In this document: one piece after another, positions 23,241 to 34,399 of the stretch | Numbering within the stretch: position 1 is the stretch's first letter | How the letters are laid out: every line of letters begins with the position of its first letter | NCBI GenBank assembly: GCA_026545765.1 | Contig: CM048842.1 | Span: 25,334,667-25,398,666, forward strand | Direction of reading: 5' to 3' | From: Plantago major | Lineage: Eukaryota; Streptophyta; Magnoliopsida; Lamiales; Plantaginaceae | DNA length: 64,000 bases | Translations under genes and position numbers: made by a program | Notes under the pieces: model-generated | Database searches by the model: none | Seen by the model: only the letters and a program-made list of their open reading frames with translations | What the model was told of the DNA's origin: nothing

Positions 23241-23930
23241 TCAACTTACTCCAAGCCTTTAAGAAGCACACTCTCAAGAAACATCTAAAGTGCTTCAGAC
23301 AATGGCGTAAACTTCGAAAGGCCGATCTTTACGAAATTGCAAGAGTAATTGACATCCGGAGAAAAGGGCCATATCAATCAATGGAAGACCATATCCATGC
23401 TATGTTTCCCACGAATCATATTCTTTTGCCACTCGATGGATGATAACTTCTTAAATGAAGTAGCACAAAGACTCTAGCGACTTTCAAAAAGCTGATGCTC
23501 AAAACCCAAGAGCGGATGGTGACCCATCTTGCCTTGCCCAAAGAAGCTCACAACCTACCCTTCCGAGCAAGAAGAAGTAAATGGGAGGATGATCACACTT
23601 CCTAATGTGATCAACTGGTTTCAAGATGAGAAGGAAAGCGATGAGAATGATTACCAAGAACCTCCTTACGAGCATCCAAGTCAAGAAGACAAGAAAAGGA
23701 GGATGATGATGATCGAATGATGATCCCCAACCCGAAGCGGGATTCGGAAAGTCGCAAAGGAAGTGCGAAAAGGCTACTCCTTCCTTGCTCGTAAAGCCCC
23801 ATCATCATCACCACCAAAGTCTCATCAAAATACCCAACAGCGAACAAGACACAATTGAAGAAATCACAAATCGAGTTCGAGTTGAACAACTCATATTTAA
23901 GTTGGAAGAGGAGAAGAGAATCAACTTAGA
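23241..23930 (+). other. Segment of different composition in the SIRE-type extra region
   Basis: About 0.7 kb that lacks the CAGAAAG words common on both sides (none between about 23035 and 24105). It contains short coding-like pieces such as YQSMEDHIHAMFPTNHILLP (23370-23430) and a GATGATGATG / ATCATCATCATC-rich part near 23700-23815. It may be a captured or inserted fragment, though no inverted ends or target duplication were found. Confidence 0.35.
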
Positions 23931-25397
23931 GTGTCAAGCTCTTGTTGAAGAAAAGGAAGCCAAACTCGAAAAGCTCAGAGAAGCTAATGCTAAGGAACTG
24001 GCACTCCTAGATGAGCAAAGGTTGTGAAAAATGCCATCGATGTCACTACTGCTGAGATAGATGCCATGGATGACAATGATGATGAAGAGCATTATGCTAA
24101 GGCTGCATCAGAAAGACCTTCTACTTCTCAGAAGGCCAGCATACTCCAAGGCAAACAAAAGATTGCCACTCTGCAAACAATCCAAGAAAAGGATTATGAG
24201 AATGATGCTGAAATAAACCCAAACATGATCTCCCAAGTAGAAGTTGAGAGGCTAATCACTAAGGAAAAGCTAGCCCTTCTGGCGCCTCAAATTTTCTCTG
24301 CTCCAGGTGCTTCAAGAAGTGATGAGCACAGGTCCAGAACAGCTATTTTCTTGGAACTAAGAGACAGACTTGTTGCTTAAGACAACCAAGTCCTACAGTC
24401 AGTCCCAGAAGAGATGAAAGATTTGGCTGTTGCATTGCTAAATAGAGCAACCAGCATAGCTCTCTCTCAGAAAGACTTAGCTCTGATCAGGGAAGAAGGC
24501 TGCAACAATTCCAATCAAGCACTAGCAGATGCTACTTATGCTACTCAAGAAGCTGGGGCTATTCTAAAGCCTCTTGAAGAGCTCAACAGAAAAGAGCAAG
24601 TGTTGGTTAGGCAAAACAAGGACATGAAAGAAGAAATCCAAGAATTGGTCAGGGTGCATAACAACCTCCAGAAGAACTTTGAATCACGCTCTGAAGCTTA
24701 TGCTATCATGAGTCAGTCATTCATGACTAAGGGGGAAGGAGAGATACCTCAGAAAGGCAGAGGAAGAAAAAGAAAACAATCAAATCTCCCCTCCTCAAGT
24801 CAACTAGTCATTAAGGACACCACTGGAGACACCCCTGCTGAAGAAGTTGTTCCAGATCAACCAGCCAGAAAGTTGAGAAGTATGGTCACTAGGGGTACCA
24901 AGACCCTTAGGATCTCAGATGGGAACAACCAGAAAGCTTCTGAAAAAGAAAATCAAGAAGAAGGTGAGGTAAGAGGTCAAGAGAGCTTCAAGCCTCACAA
25001 CTGGAACATCAATGATGATGATGAGGATGAATCTGATACAGATGAGCATCCACTTCACAAAAGAAGAAGGCAAGCAAGCCCCTTACAACCTCCTCTGGCA
25101 ACAAGGCCATTAGCAGCCAGAACCCCTTCTGGAAACACCAAGTCAATTCAAGGGACTTCCATCAGCACAACCCCAAGTCAGGAAGAAAGAGTCACAGGAT
25201 CTCCTGACAGAAGGCCACCTAACAGAAAGACTAGAAGGGATATTCAGTTTGGCAGAGCAAACAAAGAAACTCATCAAGAAAAGCCAACTGATGCCCACAT
25301 TGAGTATGTGAAGACCAGTGATGAAGAGTCTTCATATAGGTGCATTCTGAACAAGAAAGGGTATTGGATTACGGGCGCAACATCTACTTGTCAATGA
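23931..25397 (+). pseudogene. Coiled-coil and nuclear-signal-like coding region, SIRE-type element
   Basis: Sense-strand coding text, with the longest open stretch at 24414-25397 (327 codons). Seen: heptad-like charged helices (about 24440-24700, EELNRKEQVLVRQNKDMKEE), basic clusters of nuclear-localisation type (GRGRKRKQ near 24760; HKRRRQ near 25060), an acidic run (DDDEDESDTDE near 25015) and a proline/serine/threonine-rich part. It resembles a nuclear or DNA-associated protein more than an envelope. No family is recognised. Confidence 0.5.
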
Positions 25398-25455
25398 TAA
25401 GTTTCCAACTCCCATCTTCAACTAGATCCTAAAATGGAGTGAAGGCAAGCCAAAG

Positions 25456-25905
25456 TTGCTAAAACATGAGCACCTTCATGCCTGGCTAAACTTTGAGGTT
25501 GAAAAGAGAAATGATGCCAGAAAGATGGACCTTTCTTTTCCTTGTCCTTACCCCAAGCCAGAAGATGTGCACAAGACAAGAAAACTGGATGGTACCTACA
25601 GCAAGCAGAACAAGCTAGGTGTTCATCCCTATGAGTCATTCTACATGACAAAGGATGAATATCTGGATGATATTCACTATCTGGAAGAAATTTACAAGTA
25701 TTTCAACCTATCTGAGCTGCAAGTAGACCATGCCTGGGTCTGGGGAAAATACTACTGGGTCAAACACTTTCTGAAGAAGAACTACAATCTTGGCAAAAGT
25801 TACCATGAAATTTGTATCTTATCCAGAAAGACAGAACTTTCTGTCAGAAGGATACTTTATGAATATGTCCAAGAATGCCGAAAAGTGGATGATTATGTCA
25901 ACTGA
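25456..25905 (+). pseudogene. C-terminal block of the SIRE-type extra region
   Basis: Open for 149 codons, rich in aromatic residues (HAWVWGKYYWVKHFLKKNY, DEYLDDIHYLEEIYKYF). It ends at the stop at 25903-25905, about 430 bases before the 3' LTR. It is probably the end of the coding text that starts upstream. No family is recognised. Confidence 0.45.
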
Positions 25906-26338
25906 TCCAGAAAGGGTGCTGAAGAACTTGAGGTTTCTAAACCTAAGTTAATTTTTGAAGACTTGAAGACTAGTATCTTAGAATGTTTACTTGGAGCTTG
26001 GACTCTCCTATTGTTCTAATTTACTTAGTATGTTTTGTTACTTTTTGTAATCTTGCTGATTGTTTCTGAATTTCTCTATCTGTAAAAGTTGCATCTTACT
26101 CTGTAAACTGTACCTATCTGAAGATCATACTCTCAGATACTTTTTAATAGATGACAACTTATCAGCAAAGATCACTTCTTGTGATTTGGTTGATGTTTAC
26201 TTTATGCACTTAATTCAACTAAAATTGAAATCATTTGAAATGATTAAGTGGTGGATTGTTTTCTCTTCCAAGATTACAAATTTGTAATAGGACTTTAAAA
26301 GATAGTCATGGATGATTGATAAAAAAATGGGGGAAATT
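25906..26338 (+). other. 3' untranslated stretch and polypurine tract, SIRE-type element
   Basis: About 430 bp, AT-rich and without a gene, ending in AAAAAAATGGGGGAAATTT (26320-26338) directly before the LTR. That is a typical copia polypurine tract. Confidence 0.75.
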
Positions 26339-27770
26339 TGTTAGGAATATCTGTTAGTATTTTGATCATTCATCACATGTTCTTATCTTTGCCAGAAAGG
26401 TGATTAAGTACTCTTAGTTCACTTGAACATTGTAAAAGAGAAATCACTGAGTATGATTAGTCTAGTAAATCTTGTTTTAGGATTATAGGTCTCTGAATGT
26501 AATTTTTATTTCCAAGAAGACCACGAAGATCAATCCTAGCAATGGAGCTTTTCTGAAGATTACAAGACCGGAGATTGCACAAGATTTATGAAGACACCAA
26601 GGTTAGTCTCACTCGGAAAGACTATGTCCTTAATCCTTTCTTAAGTACATTTAGTTACTTTTGAAACATGATTCTGGAACATATGACATCATGAGTATGG
26701 AGCATGCAAGCCATCAGAAAGGATAATGTATCCGTTGAAGACTACAGGACAAGAAATAGTACATATGCATTAATTGCATCGGCAGAAAAGCCGCTAAAGC
26801 ACAGTCCTCTCTGAGATATGAGACAAGGACTTCTGAGTACTCATTTCAAGATAAGTATAGACTGAATTTGAATTGTGTCTAACGGATAACATCCCAACGA
26901 CTCTCTAATTCATCTATAAATATCACACACTTAGATGCTGAGAAATACGACCGAAGAACGATCTAACTTGCAAACTTACAATCTAGCAAAGTATTCTCTC
27001 AAGCACTCTACTACCCTTTCTGAAAGCTTTCTGTTGCTTGAAGAATCACTAGTAGTTCTAAGTTGTCCTGAACCTTAACAAGAGATTGTTATTCGTGAAA
27101 GAGTTGAACTATCAGATAACCTTTCTGAAGCTCATTCTCCAGAACGGACATCAATTACTTGGGTCAGTAAAGAGCAGATTGCCATACACTGAACAAGTGA
27201 ATTAAGTAGTCTTGTTCTATTAGGCTCTCTGAAAACATAACTGAAAAGTTATATGAGAAGCCTCTCTGAGAAACCTTATAACCAACACCATCAAGGCGTG
27301 GAGTAGAGGAAGTACTTGATTTGGGAAATCAGGGAATAACTCCAAGGTTATCTGAGTAGAGGAAGTACTTAGCTCTAGGAGCTGGGGAATAACTCAGGGG
27401 GAACATTTGGTTGGGAGCCATTTGTTTAGGAATCTTAGAATAGGATTATTGTAAGGTGAACTCAATTATCTGTTCTAGTGTATTCTAGGTCTCAGAAAGA
27501 CCGAAGTGGATTAGTTGGAGGATTACGCCACCTCCAGATACCACTATACTTGCTGTGTTATTTACCTTTCTGTATTTATCTTTCAGCAAAGCACACACAC
27601 AAACTTTTTGTTTCTACACTTACCTATCTTAAAGTCTTCCGCGCTCTGAATTTAAGTATCAGAAACCCCCAGGTTTCTGAGAAATTGTGTTTATCGACAA
27701 AAGTTTTAAAAGACTATTCACCCCCCCCCCCTCCCTCTAGTCTTTTACTTTGTCGTTATCTGGACCAACA
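26339..27770 (+). repeat. 3' LTR of the SIRE-type element
   Basis: 1,432 bp, ends TGTTAGG and CCAACA, TATA box at 26915-26922, C-rich tract near 27720-27732. It is about 98.5% like the 5' LTR by eye. It also holds a 35-bp stretch near 27660-27694 that the 5' LTR lacks. That stretch forms the hairpin CAGAAACC-CCCA-GGTTTCTG and resembles 22892-22918 inside the element. Confidence 0.92.
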
Positions 27771-28118
27771 GAAGGCACGGACGATCTCCGAGGAGACTTC
27801 CACCCGAAGTACCCCTCATGGTATCCCGAGCTTTTCTTCAAGTCTCGGCTGGAAGGTGCCGAGTTTGCTACGCTGAACAGGGAGTGGTGCAAACTGCCGA
27901 TTGCGTATAGGAATGTGGCCGGGATGGAGGTTGTCGATGAAGAGGTTGTCGGCCCGGATGGATTGAAGAGGACCAGGAAGAATTGAAGGCGGATCCGAAG
28001 ACCCGACGAGGCCGAATCTTCCAGTGGTTACATGTCGGATGAAGTGCCGCATCTCCCTCTCCTAGTGGACAGTGAAGCCGAGCTAGTCCTCACAACATTT
28101 TGTAAAGTGTGTCTATAA
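27771..28118 (+). pseudogene. Continuation of the antisense Tat gene region
   Basis: Resumes the Tat sequence after the copia insertion (the target duplication GAAGG is repeated at 27771-27775). It has coding-like text, for example FHPKYPSWYPELFFKSRLEG near 27795-27855, rich in the same CCGAG/CTCGG words as 10548-12453. Its frame relation to the first part is uncertain, and it may be 3' untranslated or a separate exon. Confidence 0.4.
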
Positions 28119-28351
28119 GAACACTTAGTTTTATAGGGCTAATATTTTGCTGACTATGCCCTCGGTTTGTGAGGGTCTCATTCTTTTGTCGGTCAGTCCA
28201 GGATCTCGTATTTTAATTTGTATGAATTCTAACCTTGTAAGATCTGAGGCTGACCCTCTGTGTAATGCCGATCTAAGCTTCTTATCTTAATGAATGTTTT
28301 ATTTCGCCAAGTATAACCTTGTCGGGCACCATTTTGGTGCTCCTATGCTAC

Positions 28352-28669
28352 TTCATTTATCGAGTTTGTTAAGTAGATAGCTCGGATAAATAAGCCGAGT
28401 TTTTTTAATTGCTTAAGGAGTTGAGCTCGGATTTTCACGATCCAGCAGTAGTCCTTTTTTATTGCATACTGATGCTAGGATTTGGATAATCCGAGCAACT
28501 TCACTTGTGATAGTTCATTTATTGAGTCTGTTAAGTAGTTAGCTCGAATAAATAAGCTGAGCTTTTATAAATGCTCAAGGAGTTGAGCTCGGATTTTCAT
28601 GATCCAGTAGTAGTCCTTTTTATTGCATAGTGATTCTAGGATTTGGATAATCCGAGGATCTTCACTTGT
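28352..28669. repeat. Two tandem ~162-bp units between the antisense gene and the integrase
   Basis: Unit 1 is 28352-28513 and unit 2 is 28514-28669. Both start TTCATTTAT.GAGT.TGTTAAGTAG and carry CTCGGATAAATAAGCCGAG-like stems followed by T or TTTA runs. They lie between two converging transcription units, a place where 3' ends or terminators are expected. The flanks 28119-28351 and 28670-28939 are AT-rich and show no gene. Confidence 0.65.
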
Positions 28670-28939
28670 TTAAGAAAAACATCTAGTATGAACCAAGTAA
28701 GAAGTGTTTTGGTTCGTTTCTTAGTTCTCGGCAAATCTGGTTTTGAGTCTGGTCGGCTCTACCAGATGGTTCCGATGTTCTCCTAGTTTGTTAGCGAACA
28801 TCTTTATAGGGCTTTACCCAGACTCCGTAGGTCTGGTTTGACCGAGATGGCAGGGGTCGGTTCAATCTATTTTTTTTTTTGAAAGAATATATTTTCGGAC
28901 GTCCCTGCATGTGCTAAATAAATTGGTAGAATCATATAA

Positions 28940-29494
28940 GTCAAACGATAATTTCATTGATGGGAGTAAGACTCCTCGGATAGTGAATTACAACTTGTTC
29001 AAGAATAAAACTTCTGAAGGTTCTTTTCATTCCAAGTTCTCTTAAGGACCTTTCCTTGTAGGTCGGCCAATTCGTAGCTCCCGTTGATGCTTGCTCGGAT
29101 AACCTTGTAAGGTCCCTCCCAGTTGGGTTCAAGTTTTCCTGTGTTTTTCAGAATGTCGTCTTTTCTGAGGACAACCTCTCCGACCTGGATGTCCCTCCTC
29201 TTTACGTGCTTGTTGTAAGCTCTGGCCATTGTCGCTTGATAACTGAGCGTGCGGGCAAGGGCAGTGCTTCTTGTGGATTCCGCCATATCCAAGTCATAGA
29301 TACGCTTGGTATGATTGTCCGAGGGGGTGTAGCCCTAGATTCGATATGTGTGCACTGCTATCTCTGCGGGAAATGACATACTCGGATCCATAAACTAGAT
29401 TGAATGGTATTTCCCGAGTAGCGGTTCTAGCCGTGGCGCGGTATGCCCATAAGGCGCCTTCCAGTTCCCCCACCCAGTTTTCTTTGGTGTCACC
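28940..29494 (-). pseudogene. Integrase C-terminal part of the Tat element
   Basis: Minus-strand text with the C-terminal domain of plant Ty3/gypsy integrases (QVGEVVLRKDDILKNTGKLE, NWEGPYKVIRASINGSYELA at about 29010-29190). It is the downstream part of the integrase whose upstream part begins at 57510. The 28-kb A3 element separates the two. The TCACC at 29490-29494 is one half of that element's target duplication. Confidence 0.85.
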
Positions 29495-29639
29495 TGATGT
29501 GACAATGAAATGTGCGATATAGCATACATTTAGACCCTTGTTTTAAGTCCTAGATGCAATATTTGTGTCGTTTTATGCTCAATTACCAACTTTGCGTGTT
29601 TTATGTAGGTCATGATCGCGGTTTTGAGGATTTGCACGA
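29495..29639 (+). repeat. First LTR of A3, left piece
   Basis: Starts TGATGTGACAATGAAATGTG and is cut after CACGA (29635-29639) by family N. The LTR resumes after the second CACGA at 35836-35840. Confidence 0.9.
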
Positions 29640-31038
29640 TGATGTGTCAATATCAAAGTTTTAATATTTGTTTACTTAGCCAAGAGCTAAATCTCGACAC
29701 TACGAAAACCTGTAGTGTAGTGAAGTTAACCCCGAGGTCGGTCTCTAGGGACTTAACTAGGCTAAGCTTCAGTTTATGAATAAAAGTAACAATATGAAAA
29801 GCAGTAAATGTTTGTTTGCTTCGGCAGCGAGATAATAGACTAAAGTATCCAACAACTTGCAACCACTGGAAACCGAATTAACACTAACGAGATTGAAATA
29901 TGAATGGGGGAAATTACGGAGTGGTAACGTCAACAAGCTAGCTAGCAGGATATATGTGATTCACGGGATTGACTACGCAAGTTGTCACAATCTTGAGTTC
30001 AAAAACGAATAGCACTAATGACGGCGTCAGTTTCACTAGGCTACAATCAATTTGACTAATCTACTATCATCGTTTGCAACTAACTGTTAAATAAAGCAAG
30101 ACGAAAGGCATTTGGTGTATTGATTAAATGCTTAATCAAACAGTGATTTTGTCTAGAAGATCATCAAACGTGATAGCAGGAATAGCAATTAATCTAAAAG
30201 GCACCCGATGCACTTCGAATCACATAAACCCTAGCTAGCATGCATTGAATCAGTCACCACCCCATAATAGGGGTGTTTAGCTACTCATGATAAGCGAAAG
30301 CATAATCTTACTAGCAATAAACATAATCTCAAGCACAAAACAGAGATTCGAATAGATTGATACAATTTTACCCTTCGTTGTCACAAACCCAAGGTAGAAA
30401 TTGTAGAACAAAAACGAATCGATGCCAAAGCTGTGTATATAATCTCCCAATCAACGTCAATCTTTGAATTACAAGGGAAAACGGTTCAATTACCTCAAAT
30501 TGGGTAATTGCCTTTGAAAACTAGGTCTAGCTCTAGAGCAAGGTGTTGTTCTTGACAATAGAATGAATAATAAAAGTAATTATTTCTTGTTCTAACTAAT
30601 AGAAAGGAGAAAAACTAGGTCTGGGCGAATTAGGAAACAAAATCGCAGAGTTACGACAAAAGAAGAAACTGGCGTCGCCAGTTTGGCGATTCACCAAACA
30701 GGAAGTTGCTGGCGTACGCCAGTTTGATAACTGGCGTCGCTAGTTCTTATGGAGTGACCGTTTTGCCCCTTTGACGCATTTTGACTCCGATTCTTGATAT
30801 TTTGGCCTTCCCGCTCCACTTCTAGCATCTATACGAGGCATTGGAACACCATATCTTGTAGATGCATATAAAATACATCATTTTGCCTTCAATTAGCGCG
30901 GTTTAGCCAAATATCTACAAAACACACAAAGAACAAAACAAGTAAAAATACTCTAGGAAAACTAAATAAAACTATACTCAAGAATGACAAAAAGACGGTA
31001 AAAAAGACCAAATGAGACGGTATAAAACCGACTCATCA
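29640..31038 (-). repeat. 3' LTR of N
   Basis: 1,399 bp. It contains the micro-ORF ATGAGTAGCTAA (complement at 30277-30288), followed on the minus strand by a CACCCC-TATTAT-GGGGTG hairpin. Three GC-rich palindromes of the CTGGCG/CGCCAG type are at 30668-30682, 30709-30722 (CTGGCGTACGCCAG, perfect) and 30729-30745. Confidence 0.9.
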
Positions 31039-31075
31039 AACTCCCCAAACCGAACTCTTGCTTGAGCTCAAGCAA
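31039..31075 (-). other. Polypurine tract and hairpin of N
   Basis: On the minus strand the 18-base perfect palindrome TTGCTTGAGCTCAAGCAA (31058-31075) is followed by GGTTTGGGGAGTT against the LTR. It matches A and F in position but not in exact sequence. Confidence 0.8.
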
Positions 31076-32405
31076 TAGACTCTCTAAAAAATCTAGAAAA
31101 ACAAAAAACACATAGACACAAAATAAAGTCTAGCTCCCAAGCAACCGAGTCTACGATTGCACATAATAAGCCCAAGAAATGCAGAAGCTTTGACATCACA
31201 CTGACATTCACAAAACAAGTTCAAAAAGTTCATTTCCAAAGTAAATAGAACTTAAGTCTAACACAGCAGTCCCTCACAAGTGGATCCTATGCATCTATTC
31301 TCTCACACTCCTGGAAGTGTCCAGTAGGGGCAATCAATCAAGAATACAAAGAGATAAGGAAGGTGACTTGCGTCACAGAGACGCCTAAAATACCTCGTGC
31401 AATGTACTCAATCAGTTAAGTCGGAAGGGACTTTTTCATAGCTCTGTAACAATCAGCAATAGACTCATAAAAAGGCAGTCGTTCTCTCTTTTTTCAATAT
31501 ATATATTTTTATTTCCATTTTTTTGCATACTCTTTTTTGCAGTTTTAAATATGACCCATATGCTTGTATATATTTTTTCTGTCGTAATTTTTTGGTAGTG
31601 TCTGTTTTACCGAAAGTCCGCACTTTTGTGCATGCTGGTTTGGTGTACACGCCATCAACCCTCACGGACATATAGCTTTTGAGGGCCACGTCGGTATATA
31701 GGTAGTATCTGAAACGTGCCCAACACGACTAACAGTGGTAACTAGTACCATAGATCCACTCCGAGACTTATTTTATTTTTTGAGAGAACGAAAAACCTGA
31801 ACACAGTCCTTATCAATACAAGTAACGCACATAAACCTCCTCCCCAAACCTGTTCTTGGAACGGGTTTGGCATAAGAAAATAAGAATGTAAAACATGCCG
31901 TTTGTCATAACTTACACAGAGTACACATGAGAATGATGAGGTGCAAACAAGGGAGTTTGCACTTCTCGAATTAAATCACACAGGCGCCGGTACAATATTT
32001 TTTCATCAGCTAAGGTTTACTCACAGGCTTCTTGGACTACAGAATTAGAACAGACTTTCTATTTACAACATAAACGAACTTAGCAAACTTAAACATTGAA
32101 ACTACTAATAGTCAAGGATCAGTCAAAGCAAAAACATTAAACAGGTTTAGTACATGCAATAGACGCTCGACTTGGGAGACAGGCTTAGACTCAATAGACA
32201 GACTCGAATAAGAAATTCAAAAAGAAACACATCCGAAAACATGCAAGTAAGAAGCCTAAAGCAGATCAAAACTCAAAACACCCCTCCCCAAACCTGAACT
32301 CGTGCTCGCCCTCGAGCAAACGAGTGAAAAGAGAAAAGTAGAGAGTTGATAGGAGAGGGCTTCCCTGATTGAAGGTTTCCAAGATGTGTAGAAGACTGGT
32401 GGTGT
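31076..32405 (-). other. 3' non-coding region of N, with the shared module
   Basis: About 1.3 kb with no long gene. It carries the shared 3' module at 31588-31770 (minus), T-rich text, two further GGTTTGGGG-type tracts (complements near 31842 and 32284), and a CTCGAGGGCGAG-type hairpin near 32298-32325. Confidence 0.7.
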
Positions 32406-34214
32406 TCATTTGTGATGGTGGGTACTAGACTTCCCCATGCTCGAATTCCTCTGCCCTTGCACCTGCGAATAGATATAAAGGGGTCCAACATACCCCGCTG
32501 AATAATCCTTGAAGATAAAATCCTTAGGCAAATAATCCAATGCCTTCACCATGCCGACCTTACCATTCACCTCGTATGTTGTTGTGCGTCTAAATACGCT
32601 AATATCCATTCTAGAGGCGAATAGAAATGGTCAGCCAAGGAGGATTGTATCGGGTCCTGTCTTCTGATCTTCCCGAACATCCTTCAGAACAACAAAATTG
32701 GTGATAACAGTTTCACCATTCAGTTTAACCGAAACACCCTTTGCCAATCCAACTGGTCTTCTATGTGACCCATCCGCCATTAGGAGTCGAGCTTTCATCT
32801 CTTCCAAGCCTGTAAAGCCACACGCCTTAAACAGACTGTATGGGATTGTATTACATGTAGCTTCTGTATCTAAAGTCGCAATGACTTTTGAATTTCCCAT
32901 CCCAACTACGATGTTAAAGCTCTTCTTACTGAGAGGATGCTCCTTCACATTTTCTGCTAACTCTTCTTCCTTGGCAGGAACTTCAACTGCTCCAATTTCC
33001 GGAATGCTCACTATAGCTGCAGAATCTTCCTCTTTTGCAGAACCCAATTCTTCAATGGAAACGGCTGGATCTTCCCCTTGTTCCAGGATCAACTCCTCAA
33101 CAGAATTACCAAGAGTTATCACCTCTTCTACTGCTGCTTCACTAGCAATCGAAATCAACAATGCACACCCACAAGCTGCGCAAAGCTATTTTTAAACCTC
33201 AACACAGGTCTCATTTTCCGAAACAGTCACCTCGACCGGTGTTTCTGTGATCACCTTAATAGCCATTGCCCTCTCGGGAATACCAGGGAATTTTTCCTTT
33301 CCTCTCTCTTGGTTCTTCTCTAGTAGCTGCTGGAGAACTCTTTGGATCTTTTCACTATCCTTTTCCAGTTTTCCAATACGGGCATCGGTAGACTGACGAT
33401 GCACCTTTGTTTCGCGCATAAACTCCCTTGACTCATTCATGAAACTCCGGAATTCGTCTGCCCATCCAACCTGCACCGGCTCTCTACTCTTCATCAAAAG
33501 CAGCGTTTGCTTCTCCCCTTTGACCCCTGACATTTCTCCTGGGTTACGGTGTTGGTTGTTTTGTGCCAACTTAGAAAACTTATCCTTGAGAGTAGTAGCA
33601 GTTAATTCCATCATATTACCCCCGCAGGATGCATCTATCATATACTACTGGTTCTCATTCAACCCATCATAGAAATACTGATTCAGATCAGCCTGGGGGC
33701 ACCTGTGGTGAGGACATTGAGCTAGCAGACTCTTGAACCTGTCCCATGCTTCATACAGAGACTCATCATAAAGCTGGCTAAAGGTACTGATTTGCTACCT
33801 GATAGAAGAAATCTTAGACAGAGGGTAGTACTTCTGCATAAATGCATTGTAGACTTCAGCCCAGGTGGTTAAGCTTCCTTCATCCAAGCCATTCATCCAC
33901 TGTCGTGCCTTGCCAGCTAAACATATAGGAAAAACCCTCTTCTTCAGATCATTGTCGGTGACATTCTCACCTTTAGGCAGCCACCCAATAAAGTGCTCCA
34001 GCTCCGTAAGAAATCTCATCACTTCCTCATTCTTCAGCCCATAAAATTTCGGAAGTAGGGCCATAAGATGCACCTTAATCTCCAAGTTACGCACGTTGGC
34101 AGGAGTGACAATACTAGGACGGTAAACTTTTACGGGCGGTGCGAAGAGTGCAGCCATAGAAGGCTGCTCCAACTCGGTCATCTCTTCGAACACATCTTTG
34201 CAAGAGAGACACAA
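32406..34214 (-). pseudogene. gag-protease remnant of N
   Basis: Minus strand. The gag core is at 34214-33795 (KFYGLKNEEVMRFLTELEHF, KARQWMNGLDEGSLTTWAEV), clearly of Athila type. A charged middle lies at 33641-33192. A glutamate-rich stretch is followed by an aspartic-protease-like domain at 33161-32631 that ends in TILLG and continues to about 32410. The next domain toward 3' would be RT, and none is present. Broken. Confidence 0.8.
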
Positions 34215-34375
34215 CTACATAAGCGTAAGTACCCGTTAGTTAAAACAAGCACTCAAGACGAGAAAAACAGAGGTAACAAGGGAAAAAAAAACCAACGAAA
34301 ACAAAAATAAAAACTAGAAAAAGAAAAAACAAAAATACTATAACTAAAATTCGTAAACTTAACAAAGGAGTTAAG

Positions 34376-34393
34376 TCCCCGGCAGCGGCGCCA
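34376..34393 (-). other. Primer binding site of N
   Basis: Minus strand TGGCGCCGCTGCCGGGGA, identical to the A1 site, six bases from the LTR edge at 34400. Confidence 0.85.
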
Positions 34394-34399
34394 AAAACT

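Larger units (their letters stand above)
12454..27770 (+). mobile_element. SIRE/Maximus-type Ty1/copia element, 15.3 kb
   Basis: Complete in outline. 5' LTR 12454-13848, initiator-Met primer site 13851-13862, gag 13966-16385, pol 16487-19760 in copia order (protease, integrase, RT, RNase H), a 6.5-kb region with extra sense-strand coding blocks, purine tract 26320-26338, 3' LTR 26339-27770. Perfect 5-bp target duplication GAAGG (12449-12453 and 27771-27775). By eye the LTRs differ at about 20 places in 1.4 kb, near 1.5%, giving about half a million years. Long copia elements with an extra gene after pol are the SIRE hallmark; 15.3 kb is large even so. Coding parts are broken, about half a dozen times in gag-pol. 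Confidence 0.92.

Noticed and set aside
28320-28680. CCGAG/CTCGG words in the Tat element as a counterpart of the CAGAAAG excess in SIRE
   Set aside because: The excess by eye is only a few-fold and could come from codon use and the tandem repeat. It is too weak to report without a count.
29635-29645. A second Athila LTR start at 29640 read as part of the A3 LTR
   Set aside because: The sequence after 29640 is the LTR of family N. The CACGA duplication at 29635-29639 and 35836-35840 shows a separate insertion.
33078-33323. Plus-strand frames across the N element (also 32698-33195) as host genes
   Set aside because: They are complements of the N gag-protease remnant on the minus strand, whose domains are recognisable.
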